From Clostridiales bacterium (GTDB lineage: Bacteria > Bacillota > Clostridia > Oscillospirales > Acutalibacteraceae), in the NCBI GenBank assembly GCA_018364155.1, contig JAGZMM010000001.1, forward strand, positions 248,001 through 312,000: a DNA stretch of 64,000 nucleotides, written 5' to 3'. The notes under the pieces are model-generated. The model saw only the letters and a list, made by a program, of their open reading frames with translations, did no database searches and had not been told where the DNA came from. Shown piece after piece: positions 41,526 to 49,697 of this stretch (the stretch's first letter is position 1; each line of letters starts with the position of its first letter). A program made the translations under genes and the position numbers.

Positions 41526-42218
41526 ATGATGAATGAAAAAACGGCGAGCGAGCGATTGGAGCAATTATTTGGGTTTCATAACGAAGACGGGCTTTCCGAG
41601 GAGTTCCTTTGCGTCTTGGAAGAATGCACCCGGGATGCAGACGAGGAGGTCCGCGCGCAGGCGGCCTCTCTTTTGGTGCTAGTCCCGCCGGACCGGTCGG
41701 AAGAGATGCTTCTGCGGGGGCTGGCGGATAAAAGCGAACTGGTTCGCACCGAGGCAAGCGACTCGGCCGAATGCAGCCGTTCGCCTTTGGTGCGAAAGCG
41801 GCTCAAGGAGCTGACCCGGACGGATACGGCCATGGTGCGCGGATACGCGGCGCGGTCCTTTGCAAAGGCCTCCCTTTCCCGCGGAGAAAACCTGGACGAA
41901 GCCGTCTCGTTTCTTGAGGAAAGCCTGCGGCTGGAAGAAGACGAGTGGGTGGTGCTTTTTCTTTTATGGGCTTTGTGCCTGCTGGGCCGGTACGACTGCT
42001 ATCCCCGGCTTCTTCTGGGGATCGACAGCGACGAGTACCGCAACCGCTGTGCCGCTCTTCATGCAATCGAAGAGGTGCTGCGGCCGCAGGACAAAGAAAC
42101 GACGATTGCAAAAATCAAGGAAAGGCGGCGGGTGGAAGACACCGAGGCCGTACGGTCCGCAATTGATGTCCTGCTTTCCCATATGGAAGAAGACGGGGCC
42201 GAAACGGCGACCGTATGA
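41526..42218 (+). CDS. HEAT-repeat-like protein
   Basis: The 230-residue soluble, all-helical protein shows several degenerate HEAT-like pairs, such as DADEEVRAQAASLLVLV, LVRTEASDSAEC, MVRGYAARSFAKA and YRNRCAALHAIEEVL. It is acidic and has no catalytic motif. Such proteins usually serve as binding scaffolds; the partner is unknown. Two ATGs (41526, 41529) stand after GAGGG. It ends 18 bases before the decayed P-loop gene. Confidence 0.7.
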   Translation: MMNEKTASERLEQLFGFHNEDGLSEEFLCVLEECTRDADEEVRAQAASLLVLVPPDRSEEMLLRGLADKSELVRTEASDSAECSRSPLVRKRLKELTRTDTAMVRGYAARSFAKASLSRGENLDEAVSFLEESLRLEEDEWVVLFLLWALCLLGRYDCYPRLLLGIDSDEYRNRCAALHAIEEVLRPQDKETTIAKIKERRRVEDTEAVRSAIDVLLSHMEEDGAETATV

Positions 42219-42236
42219 GACAAGATGGAGAATATC

Positions 42237-42796
42237 ATGACAGGCGGCATCCTTTTATTTGGGGCAAACGGAAGCGGAAAAACGGCTCTTGGAAGAGAAT
42301 TGACCAAAGCGCTGCATTATAAGCACATCGACGTAGAAGATTATTCCTTTCTTGAATCGCAGATTCCCTATTCGCAACCGCGCCCGCGTGACTAAGTATA
42401 GCTTTCTTTTTTAAGGGATATCGAAAAATATCGCTACTTTATTCTCTCCGCAGTCAATGGAGACATGGGAAATAAAATCAATGCCATGTATCGCTGTGTC
42501 ATTTATCTTTCCGCGCCGCTTACACTTCGGCTCAAGGAATCAGGCAACGCTCTTACGAAAAATTTGAAGAGCGGGTGCAGATCGGCGGTGATATGTATAA
42601 CCAGGAACAAAGATTTCTTGCATTTGTCGCCGCGCGTTCCATGAAAAAAACAGACATGTGGATTCAAAAGCTTTCCTGCCCGGTGATTTATGCCGACGAT
42701 ACAAGGGAAATCCAAGAACATGTGAAATGGTTGCGGTCAAATTATGCGGCGATTCTGGAGAAAAGGCGGGGAAATAATAAGACGGGGGAATTTTAA
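42237..42796 (+). pseudogene. Decayed P-loop kinase-like gene
   Basis: The frame opens at 42237 with ILLFGANGSGKTALGREL, a clear Walker A motif, and continues HIDVEDYSF to an in-frame TAA at 42393 and TAG at 42399. Beyond these the same frame resumes coding-like sequence (DIEKYRYFILSAVNGDMGNK, VIYLSAPLTLRL). Near 42537-42542 a frameshift moves it to RQRSYEKFEERVQIGGDMY...KLSCPVIYADDTREI, ending at 42796. The parts join into a typical small nucleotide-kinase-like ATPase of about 185 residues, so I read this as a pseudogene with two stops and one frameshift. Confidence 0.8.
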
Positions 42797-42803
42797 AAAA
42801 TGG

Positions 42804-42831
42804 TTGACATTATTTTCTTGGCTGGTATAAT
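42804..42831 (+). promoter_or_regulatory. Sigma-A promoter before the Mn riboswitch
   Basis: TTGACA (42804-42809), a 16-base spacer and TATAAT (42826-42831), both consensus. Confidence 0.85.
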
Positions 42832-42855
42832 AAAAATATAATTGTTTGTTTCTTC

Positions 42856-42941
42856 AAAAGGGAGTAGTTATAAGTCTCATTGTCAACACCTCGATTCCTT
42901 GGAATCTGGCGATGAGCGCCGAATATCGGTAACAAGACTTT
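42856..42941 (+). promoter_or_regulatory. Manganese riboswitch (yybP-ykoY type)
   Basis: The leader shows the yybP-ykoY landmarks: GGGAGTAG near the 5' side, TGTCAACACC, a paired CGATTCC/GGAATCTGGCGATGAG region and the closing GGTAACAAGACTTT. It lies between a consensus promoter and a terminator and precedes a P-type cation ATPase gene, a known context for this class. The match is by eye; a covariance search would settle it. Confidence 0.75.
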
Positions 42942-42990
42942 TGGATGGTCGTCTGGATTGTCAGGCGCTGTCTGAAAGTCTTTTTTATTT
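42934..42990 (+). terminator. Riboswitch-linked terminator
   Basis: AAGACTTT (42934-42941) can pair with AAAGTCTT (42975-42982) through an imperfect stem with inner pairs, followed by TTTTTATTTT. The left arm is part of the riboswitch's closing helix, so metal binding could free or block the terminator. Confidence 0.65.
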
Positions 42991-43013
42991 TCCAAAACAA
43001 AGGAGGATGCAGC

Positions 43014-45626
43014 ATGCCCGGCACGTATTACAACCATTCCGCCGAAGAGGCACTAAGCCAGACCGGCTCTTCCCTTCATGGGCTCACGCAGGGACAGGTG
43101 GAAAAAGCCCGGGAAGCCCATGGACCCAATTTACTCGCGGAAACCAAGAAAAAAAGCCTACTTTTGATCTTTCTCGAACAGTTCAAGGACCTGTTGGTTC
43201 TGATCCTGATTGTGGCGGCCGTTATTTCTCTGATATCCGGCCAGGGAGAAAGCTCCATTGTCATTTTCGCGGTCATTCTGCTCAACGCGGTGCTGGGCAC
43301 GGTGCAGTATGTAAAGGCGGAAAAATCCCTGGAAAGCCTCAAGGCCCTCTCCTCCCCCAGCGCTAAAGTGATCCGGGACGGCGTCACGTGCGTCATTCCT
43401 TCCAGTGAAGTGGTGGTGGGTGACATCGTTCTCCTGGAGGCCGGGGACATGGTGGTGGCCGATGGGCGGATTCTGGAGAACTTTTCTCTGAAGGTCAACG
43501 AAAGCTCCCTGACCGGCGAGTCGGAGAGCGTGGAAAAAACCGCCGATCTCATCCCGGGCGGCCAGGTGGCGCTGGGTGACCAGAAAAACATGGTGTTTTC
43601 CGGGTCCCTGGTGACCTATGGCCGAGCCACGGCGGTGATTACCGCTACCGGCATGGAAACGGAACTGGGCAAGATTGCTTCTCTGATGAATCAGACCAAA
43701 CAGAGAAAAACGCCTTTGCAGGAAAGCCTGGATCGGTTCAGCAAAATGCTGGCCATTATCATTATGGTGATCTGCGCGGTGGTGTTCGGCCTCTCCCTTT
43801 ACCGACAGATGCCCGTACTCGATTCGCTGATGTTTGCCGTGGCCTTGGCGGTGGCTGCAATCCCGGAGGCGCTGAGTTCCATTGTCACCATCGTGCTGGC
43901 CTTGGGAACCCAGAAGATGGCAAAACAGAACGCCATCATCAAAGACTTAAAGGCTGTAGAAAGTCTGGGATGCGTTTCGGTGATCTGCTCGGATAAGACG
44001 GGCACCCTGACGCAAAACAAAATGCAGGTGCAGCAGGTTTACGCCGACGGGATTCTGGTGGACGGCAAATCTCTCGACTTAGCAAACGACGCCCAGCGGA
44101 TGCTGTTAAAGGCGGCGATTTTGGCAAGTGACGCCACCGATGTAGACGGAGTCTGTATCGGCGACCCCACGGAAATCGCCTTGGTACAGCTTGGAGACGT
44201 GTTCGGCGTGGAGGAGGTTTCCTACCGCAATCAGCATCCGCGCTTAGGCGAAGTGGCCTTTGATTCCGACCGAAAGCTCATGAGCACCTTACATAACATC
44301 GAAGGAGTTCCCACTCTTCTGACCAAAGGCGCCATCGACGTGCTGCTGGCTCGTTCCAACCGGATTCTCACCCACGACGGGGTATGTCCCATGACCGAGG
44401 AGGACCGGCAGCGGATCTCCCAGGTCAACGCCCAGCTTTCGGAGAATGGGCTGCGGGTGCTCACCTTTGCCTATCGGGAGATGGAAAGCGAACGGGCTCC
44501 CACGGTGGAGGACGAGAAGGATTTTACCTTCATCGGCCTGATTTCCATGATGGACCCGCCAAGGCCCGAGTCGGTAAAAGCGGTGGCGGACGCAAAACGG
44601 GCGGGAATCCGCACGGTAATGATCACCGGCGATCACAAGGTGACGGCCAGAGCCATTGCCCGGCAGATCGGCATTTTCGAAGAGGGAGATATGGCTCTCG
44701 ACGGAGTGGAGCTGGACGGGATGACGGACCAACAGCTCGACGAGGTGTTGCCGAAGGTATGTGTGTACGCCCGGGTATCGCCCGAGCATAAAATCCGTAT
44801 CGTTTCTGCCTGGCAGCGGCGAGGCTCCATCGTCTCCATGACTGGCGACGGCGTCAACGACGCGCCGGCTCTGAAAAAGGCGGACATCGGCGTCGCTATG
44901 GGCATTACCGGCACCGAGGTCAGCAAGGACGCGGCATCCATGATTCTGGCGGACGACAATTTCGCCACCATCGTCAAAGCGGTGGTCAACGGCCGCAACG
45001 TTTACACGAACATCAAAAACGCCATCACCTTCCTGCTCTCTGGCAATGCTGCAGGTATTTTCTGTGTGCTGTTTACCTCGCTGATGGCGCTGCCCGTGCC
45101 TTTTGCAGCGGTGCACCTGCTCTTTATCAACCTTCTCACCGACAGCCTGCCTGCCATTGCCATCGGTATGGAGGAGGCCCGCAGCGACCTTTTGCGCCAA
45201 AAGCCCCGCAATCCCAAGGATCCCATTCTAAATAAAGCCTTGACTGGAAAAATCGGGCTTCTCGGCCTTTTGATTGCAGTAGCGACCATGGGCGCCTTCT
45301 TCATCGGCCTGAATCAGGGCGGCGCGGCGCTGGCGAGCACCATGGCGTTCGCTACCCTAACGCTTGCCCGGTTGTTCCACGGGTTTAACTGCCGGGGCGA
45401 CGGATCCATTTTCCGTCTGGGGCTATGTTCCAACAAATATAGCCTGATGGCCTTCGGCGCAGGTGTTCTGCTGCTGGCGGCGGTCTTATTCCTGCCTTTC
45501 CTGCAAGGGCTCTTCTTAGTCACGCCTTTGACAGCGGCACAAGCTGGCCTGATTGTCCTGCTGGCCTTCGCCCCCACCGTTCTCATTCAGCTTTACAAAG
45601 TCGTCCGGGACGGCGTGCGCAAATAA
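43014..45626 (+). CDS. P-type cation ATPase, probable Mn2+ exporter
   Basis: The 870-residue pump is of the PMCA/SERCA-like P2 class: N-terminal cation ATPase domain (20-70), TGES (167-170), the transport-site helix AAIPEALSSIV (281-291), phosphorylation motif DKTGTLT with D327, and TGDGVNDAPALKKADIG, with ten membrane helices. Pipelines would call it calcium-translocating. The manganese riboswitch upstream instead points to Mn2+ efflux (inference). AAAGGAGG precedes the chosen ATG; the frame opens 23 codons earlier inside the terminator. Confidence 0.92.
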   Translation: MPGTYYNHSAEEALSQTGSSLHGLTQGQVEKAREAHGPNLLAETKKKSLLLIFLEQFKDLLVLILIVAAVISLISGQGESSIVIFAVILLNAVLGTVQYVKAEKSLESLKALSSPSAKVIRDGVTCVIPSSEVVVGDIVLLEAGDMVVADGRILENFSLKVNESSLTGESESVEKTADLIPGGQVALGDQKNMVFSGSLVTYGRATAVITATGMETELGKIASLMNQTKQRKTPLQESLDRFSKMLAIIIMVICAVVFGLSLYRQMPVLDSLMFAVALAVAAIPEALSSIVTIVLALGTQKMAKQNAIIKDLKAVESLGCVSVICSDKTGTLTQNKMQVQQVYADGILVDGKSLDLANDAQRMLLKAAILASDATDVDGVCIGDPTEIALVQLGDVFGVEEVSYRNQHPRLGEVAFDSDRKLMSTLHNIEGVPTLLTKGAIDVLLARSNRILTHDGVCPMTEEDRQRISQVNAQLSENGLRVLTFAYREMESERAPTVEDEKDFTFIGLISMMDPPRPESVKAVADAKRAGIRTVMITGDHKVTARAIARQIGIFEEGDMALDGVELDGMTDQQLDEVLPKVCVYARVSPEHKIRIVSAWQRRGSIVSMTGDGVNDAPALKKADIGVAMGITGTEVSKDAASMILADDNFATIVKAVVNGRNVYTNIKNAITFLLSGNAAGIFCVLFTSLMALPVPFAAVHLLFINLLTDSLPAIAIGMEEARSDLLRQKPRNPKDPILNKALTGKIGLLGLLIAVATMGAFFIGLNQGGAALASTMAFATLTLARLFHGFNCRGDGSIFRLGLCSNKYSLMAFGAGVLLLAAVLFLPFLQGLFLVTPLTAAQAGLIVLLAFAPTVLIQLYKVVRDGVRK

Positions 45627-45720
45627 GCATAAGACCCCTTTCCTTTTTGGATGATCGAGAAGATGATTTTCCTGACTCATAACTACCGGCAGAGCCGGTG
45701 GAGTGCCGCTTGCAAAACGC

Positions 45721-45783
45721 AAAGATGGAAAGAAAAAAGCCCGAAGCGAAAATATCCGCTTCGGGCTTTTTCTTTCCATCTTT
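45721..45783. terminator. Long bidirectional terminator
   Basis: Arms 45721-45748 and 45757-45783 pair over about 27 bp with one bulge, and include an A-run and a T-run. The GC-rich core is GCCCGAAGCG/CGCTTCGGGC. It serves the ATPase gene and the convergent CapA-like gene. Confidence 0.8.
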
Positions 45784-45802
45784 AGTGTAAACCCTGTCAG
45801 CG

Positions 45803-47194
45803 TTATCCCGCCGGACGGATGACGCCGGTTTCATCCATGTCCACACCGATGGAGATGCTTTGCAGGTGAGAAAATATTCGGTTACGTTCGGCGGGATCGG
45901 TCACGATATCGGTACGGCCAGCTCCCTGGTAGCAGGGAATCAGCACGGATGTCACCGTTCCCTCTTCATCGAGGAGGACTTTTAATAACGCCGTGTCGGT
46001 GGGTACGTCGTTGAACCAGAAATTCCCCAGGCTGTAAAAGATGGGCTTGTCCCGGTAAAACTCCATTCCCTGCAAAACATGGGGATGAGCGCCTACCACC
46101 AGGTCCGCTCCCGCGTCGATGTACTGCTTGCCCTGGGTGCGCTGAGCCGCTTCCAGCTTGGTGCTGTTCTCCGTCCCCCAGTGAACATAAGCCACCACAA
46201 AATCGCTGTTTTCCTTTGCCTCGGCGATCACCTGCAAAAAGAGAGCCGGATCGTAAGTACGCAGCACCCCTTCCTTATTCCTCTCGGCGGCAGGAGTCAT
46301 GACGTTCTTTTCCGCCCGGGTAGCGGCCACGTAGGCAATTTTTCGCCCATTGACGATATAGTACTGCGGGGTACAAGCCTCCTGCAAATTCCGGCCGGCG
46401 CCTATCCGGTCGATTCCTGCGCCGTCGATGGTGTCAAGCGTGTCAAAAAAAGCATCCTGCCCATAATCATAAATATGATTGTTGGCAAGGCCCACCAGGT
46501 CCACCCCCATCTGGGTGAGAATCTCCACCTTTTTCGGGTTGGCGCGGAAGGTATAAAGCTTGCCGGAGAGAGGAACGCCGCGGGTGGAAAAGGTAAACTC
46601 ATGGTTTATCAGCATAATGTCCGCGCCGTTCATTTCGTCAAGTAGATCGCCGCCCAGGCAGCCGTAGATACCGTCGGGCTGGCGGTCGTAGTAGTTCATC
46701 TGATACCAGCCGTCGGCTAGGTTGATGTCCCCGGTAAAGCCCAGAACCGTCTGGTCCGGCCGGGCTGCGTCCTTCATTCGGATATTTTCGGCAGCCGACA
46801 GCGTGCCGGTATATTCGTCATAGAGCACCACGAGGGTGCGTCCGGTCAGGCGGTAAAAAAGCCCGTCGGAGTAACCTTCGCTCTTTATGGCGTCAAGAAG
46901 CTTTGGCAGGAAGGCCTCTCCTTCTTTCTGCGCGCACCAATCTAAAAATTCTTTCGTGACCGCCCGTTTGGAACTTGTCCCTTCCATCGCGGCAAGTATT
47001 TGCTCGGCGGACGGCGGCTGGAACTCCTCCTTGGCCGAGACATCCGCAAGCACGGAGACAGCCGGCGGAAGACTGAGAGGGGCTTGGCTTTCCAATTGGC
47101 TTACCTGTGCCGTGACTGGCACCGAAGGACTCTGACACCCGGAAATCGACAGCAGCACAGCAGCCAGCACTGCCAAGCACATCCGTTTTTTCAT
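45803..47194 (-). CDS. CapA-family (PGA_cap) lipoprotein
   Basis: The 463-residue protein has a lipoprotein signal peptide with lipobox LSISGC (Cys20), a Ser/Pro-rich spacer and a metallophosphatase-like CapA domain from about 150: LGFTGDINLADGW, LINHEFTFSTRG, DLVGLANNHIYDYG, VHWGTENST and VGAHPHVLQGME. Relatives take part in poly-gamma-glutamate capsule anchoring, but no pgs/cap operon is present here. The C-terminus fits the family length. Confidence 0.88.
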   Translation of the reverse strand: MKKRMCLAVLAAVLLSISGCQSPSVPVTAQVSQLESQAPLSLPPAVSVLADVSAKEEFQPPSAEQILAAMEGTSSKRAVTKEFLDWCAQKEGEAFLPKLLDAIKSEGYSDGLFYRLTGRTLVVLYDEYTGTLSAAENIRMKDAARPDQTVLGFTGDINLADGWYQMNYYDRQPDGIYGCLGGDLLDEMNGADIMLINHEFTFSTRGVPLSGKLYTFRANPKKVEILTQMGVDLVGLANNHIYDYGQDAFFDTLDTIDGAGIDRIGAGRNLQEACTPQYYIVNGRKIAYVAATRAEKNVMTPAAERNKEGVLRTYDPALFLQVIAEAKENSDFVVAYVHWGTENSTKLEAAQRTQGKQYIDAGADLVVGAHPHVLQGMEFYRDKPIFYSLGNFWFNDVPTDTALLKVLLDEEGTVTSVLIPCYQGAGRTDIVTDPAERNRIFSHLQSISIGVDMDETGVIRPAG

Positions 47195-47212
47195 ATTGCT
47201 TCTCCTCTTGCT

Positions 47213-47686
47213 TTAATCGTTTCCGGAAGAGCATTTGGCTGCATCGATGGCCAGCACGATCATCAAGGAAAAAAGCACGTCCTCGCTTCGACAAACGTCG
47301 ATCTCGTAGGTATCCGTCCAATTAAACAGCTTCTTGGAAGCGAACATCACCGGCCGATTCCCGTCATATACCGCATAATTCCACTGCCAGAAATCGCCGG
47401 TCACCTGCCAGCCATTGCAGTCAAGAACAAAGCTGGGCTTAAAAAAGGTAAGCTCTTTCTTGATCTGCCCCACATATTGATCCCCTACGAACATACGAAA
47501 CCGGGGCAGAAAGGTCAACACTTCTTCTTTCACCGTTCCTACCTGCTGGCCCGCCGCGTCATAAATATGCAGGCAGTGTCCCCACGACAGGGCGCCCTTT
47601 ACTACAAACATGGTCTGTCCGTTTTCATCGTAAATATCGTAGCTGTCAAACCAGGAAAACATCCGCTGTTTAAACCATAGTTTCAT
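47213..47686 (-). CDS. LURP-one-related (LOR/YxjI) family protein
   Basis: The 157-residue protein has the tubby-like LOR pattern: MFSWFDSYDIYDENGQTMFVVKG, HCLHIYDAAGQQVGTVKEEVLTFLPRFRMFVG, then WQVTGDFWQWNYAVYDGNRPVMFASKK. Function unknown. I start it at the ATG at 47686, which gives the family N-terminus, with AAGGCGG upstream. It is 18 bases before the CapA-like gene on the same strand, so the two are probably cotranscribed. A TATAAT box at about 47810 may be its promoter. Confidence 0.8.
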   Translation of the reverse strand: MKLWFKQRMFSWFDSYDIYDENGQTMFVVKGALSWGHCLHIYDAAGQQVGTVKEEVLTFLPRFRMFVGDQYVGQIKKELTFFKPSFVLDCNGWQVTGDFWQWNYAVYDGNRPVMFASKKLFNWTDTYEIDVCRSEDVLFSLMIVLAIDAAKCSSGND

Positions 47687-47905
47687 AAAAGCCGCCTTCT
47701 TTCTTTTGATTTCGTGGGCTCGCTCTGCCGGATATAAAAGAACCGCACCTTCCTTTGCACAACCGAGGAAAAAAGAAAGGAGGGCTTTTGTCTGCTCTAT
47801 TATACCATATAGGACGTTTGTACGCATCCTTTTGTTTGCTGACTTTGATAGACAAAAAGAAAGCGCACTCGCTTCATCGAAAGTTCATATGTTTATTTTT
47901 TAAAC

Positions 47906-47939
47906 TTTGTTGACTTTTTAAACAAAGCATGATAGTATA
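47906..47939 (+). promoter_or_regulatory. Promoter and candidate operator of the cationic-peptide gene
   Basis: TTGACT (47911-47916), a 17-base spacer and TAGTAT (47934-47939). An inverted repeat CTTTGTT (47906-47912) and AACAAAG (47922-47928), 9 bases apart, brackets the -35 box, as expected for an XRE-type repressor site. Confidence 0.6.
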
Positions 47940-47981
47940 TGGGTACAACAGAACCTTGAAAATTTAAGATAGCGGAAAGTC

Positions 47982-48007
47982 CTCCGATTCTATATTTTTT
48001 CGGAGGT
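47982..48007 (+). promoter_or_regulatory. Hairpin hiding the ribosome site of the cationic-peptide gene
   Basis: CCTCCGA (47982-47988) pairs perfectly with TCGGAGG (48001-48007), which contains the Shine-Dalgarno sequence of the next gene. A short alternative pairing CGGA (47974-47977) with TCCG (47984-47987) would free it. This layout is known from translationally repressed mRNAs, including type I toxins. Confidence 0.55.
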
Positions 48008-48013
48008 ATCATC

Positions 48014-48211
48014 ATGAAACGTACATCCAAAATGAAGAAGGCATGGAAAAAAGAAATGGTTAAGAGATGGGAAAAGCTCGTTCTCCTATACCAAAGTACG
48101 AGGGCCTCTCCTTCCGCCAAGCGTTGGGGAAAGCTCATATTTGAAACAAGCAAGTTTCTTTTTTCCGTTCTTTTAAAAAAGGCGATTGTGCATTTTTTAA
48201 AAGACTTCTGA
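48014..48211 (+). CDS. Small, strongly cationic peptide
   Basis: The 65-residue peptide has about 20 Lys/Arg and only a few acidic residues. It has three Trp, a basic N-terminal half (KMKKAWKKEMVKRWEKLVLL) and a hydrophobic, amphipathic C-terminal helix (FLFSVLLKKAIVHFLKDF). GGAGG lies 7 bases before the ATG. I do not recognise it; composition recalls membrane-active peptides such as type I toxins or leaderless bacteriocins. The surrounding DNA is AT-rich compared with the window, a sign of transfer. Confidence 0.55.
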   Translation: MKRTSKMKKAWKKEMVKRWEKLVLLYQSTRASPSAKRWGKLIFETSKFLFSVLLKKAIVHFLKDF

Positions 48212-48220
48212 CCGATGGCG

Positions 48221-48260
48221 GTTCACAGGCACTGTATCGGAAAATGCAGTGCCTGTGAAC
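48221..48260 (+). terminator. Stem-loop after the cationic-peptide gene
   Basis: A perfect 14-bp stem (48221-48234 with 48247-48260) lies 10 bases after the stop. It lacks a T-run, so it may be an mRNA-stabilising or attenuating hairpin rather than a strong terminator. Confidence 0.45.
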
Positions 48261-48286
48261 GAAAGCCTTGATTGGTGAAGCGTATT

Positions 48287-48388
48287 ATGATGGAACCCAC
48301 AACGAAAAGAGAATTGGAACGCATTATATTTTCATTCCGAAAGCAGAAAATAGGAAATAAAATGAATTTAACAAAATTGAAGTATTGA
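48287..48388 (+). CDS. Possible 33-residue basic peptide
   Basis: A short frame starts with two ATGs (MMEPTTKRELERIIFSF...) and ends at 48388. GGTGA lies 8 bases upstream. It is basic and helical in outline. Its end is followed by a good ribosome site for the next short frame. Too short to recognise; it may be chance. Confidence 0.25.
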   Translation: MMEPTTKRELERIIFSFRKQKIGNKMNLTKLKY

Positions 48389-48399
48389 GGTGATACAAC

Positions 48400-48450
48400 A
48401 TGAATAAACGAATGATAATTTTTACAAATTTAAAATATTTCCCCAAGTAA
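48400..48450 (+). CDS. Possible 16-residue peptide
   Basis: A minimal frame (MNKRMIIFTNLKYFPK) follows GAGGTG at ideal spacing, 57 bases before the XRE gene. The outline, a basic start plus a short hydrophobic run, would suit a leader or signalling peptide, but nothing confirms translation. Confidence 0.25.
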   Translation: MNKRMIIFTNLKYFPK

Positions 48451-48506
48451 CAGGAAATGATCGGAGGATTTTCCACTGTTTTAAAATTCAGGAAGGGAGT
48501 GAAGGA

Positions 48507-48806
48507 TTGAAATCGAAAAACACGGATACGCAAGACAACAAATTGAATATTTTTCGTTTGTTGCGTATTGCACGGGATATCAAAGTAAAAGATCTTGCAC
48601 AGGAACTTTCGGTCACTCCTGCATATATCAATGCCATTGAGAATGGCGAAAGATTTCCTTCTGATCGATTATTAAAGGATTATGCACAAGCATTGGGCGT
48701 AGAAAAAGACACCATTCTAAACTTTAAATTAGAAGATCAAAAAAACAAAAAGTTTGAAAATGTGCTTCTTACCCTTTTACAAATGATTTGCAATACAGGA
48801 AACTAA
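48507..48806 (+). CDS. XRE-family regulator
   Basis: The 99-residue protein has one helix-turn-helix (FRLLRIARDIKVKDLAQELSVTPAYINAIENGERFPSDRLLKDYAQALG) and a short C-terminal tail, probably for dimerisation (NKKFENVLLTLLQMICN). It starts at a TTG with GGGAG seven bases upstream. It shares the AT-rich island with the cationic-peptide gene and is the likely binder of the inverted repeat at 47906-47928 (inference). Confidence 0.8.
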   Translation: MKSKNTDTQDNKLNIFRLLRIARDIKVKDLAQELSVTPAYINAIENGERFPSDRLLKDYAQALGVEKDTILNFKLEDQKNKKFENVLLTLLQMICNTGN

Positions 48807-48820
48807 AATCAAATATTTTA

Positions 48821-48849
48821 AGAGCGCTGTATAACAGCGCTTTTTTCTT
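48821..48849 (+). terminator. Terminator of the XRE gene
   Basis: An 8-bp stem AGCGCTGT (48823-48830) with ACAGCGCT (48834-48841), loop ATA, followed by TTTTTCTT. Confidence 0.85.
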
Positions 48850-48880
48850 GATTAACCGCTATCAAATCCATTGTTGCAAG

Positions 48881-48922
48881 CAAAAGAACAGGCACCCGGA
48901 TATCCGGGTGCCTGTTCTTTTG
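48881..48922 (-). terminator. Terminator of the Mn catalase gene
   Basis: A perfect 20-bp stem (48881-48900 with 48903-48922) with A/T-rich ends lies 8 bases after the catalase stop. Confidence 0.85.
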
Positions 48923-48930
48923 AGGATTCC

Positions 48931-49605
48931 TTACTGGGGCATATTAAAGCTCGGCGGCTGGGTGGATTTGCTCGGATCAAAGGCCTGGCCGCCCGGCTTG
49001 GACAGATCAAAATAAATGCGCGAATCGGCGGTTGCGCCGAAATTCTGCTGGGAACCGCTATCCTGAATACGGTTGAAGGCTTCCCGGAACATGGCGTTGT
49101 GGGCTTCTTCCCGGTTTAGCAGGAAATCGATGGTTTCCCGTACGCCTTTGTCGTTGATTTGCCGGTAAAGGTACTGGTATACCACCTTCGCCCGCTGCTC
49201 GGAAGCAATGTCGGAGAGCAGGTCGGCGGCCAGGTCGCCGGTTTCATTGACATAGGCAGAGGTCCAAAGATACCCAGAGGCATTTGCAAGCATGGGAGTA
49301 AGCCCGGTGAGCACATGGGCTTCCACATTCCCCACTGTCGCGTTTTCTGCGTCCAGATGATGGCCGTTTAAGAGATTGACGGTGTTGGCCACCATCTCCA
49401 TATGACTGAGTTCCTCTGCGGCGATATCCAGAAACAGATCCTTAATCTCCGGGTCCTTGATGCGCATGCTTTGGGAAAGATACTGCATAGCGGCCTTCAG
49501 TTCCCCTTGGGGACCACCCAGCTGCTCTTGCAGCAGCGCTCCGTAATTGGGATTGGGGCCATCCACCTTGATTTCATGCAACATCTGCTTTTCGTGTTTG
49601 AACAT
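48931..49605 (-). CDS. Manganese catalase family protein
   Basis: The 224-residue ferritin-like protein has the dimanganese ligands spread over GELKAAMQYLSQS, AAEELSHMEMVANTVNLLNG, SEQRAKVVYQYLYRQ and NREEAHNAMFREAF. It converts hydrogen peroxide to water and oxygen; short members of this family (CotJC-like) are also spore-coat proteins. The C-terminal Pro/Ser tail is unstructured. The ATG at 49605 has AAAGGAG upstream. Confidence 0.92.
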   Translation of the reverse strand: MFKHEKQMLHEIKVDGPNPNYGALLQEQLGGPQGELKAAMQYLSQSMRIKDPEIKDLFLDIAAEELSHMEMVANTVNLLNGHHLDAENATVGNVEAHVLTGLTPMLANASGYLWTSAYVNETGDLAADLLSDIASEQRAKVVYQYLYRQINDKGVRETIDFLLNREEAHNAMFREAFNRIQDSGSQQNFGATADSRIYFDLSKPGGQAFDPSKSTQPPSFNMPQ

Positions 49606-49697
49606 AACCAATCAGCTCCTTTTTCGAGTTCATGGTTAGTATGCGAAAAAGAGCGGACGGTATGCGGGCCAAAGACCAAAACCAAATGGTATTTTCT

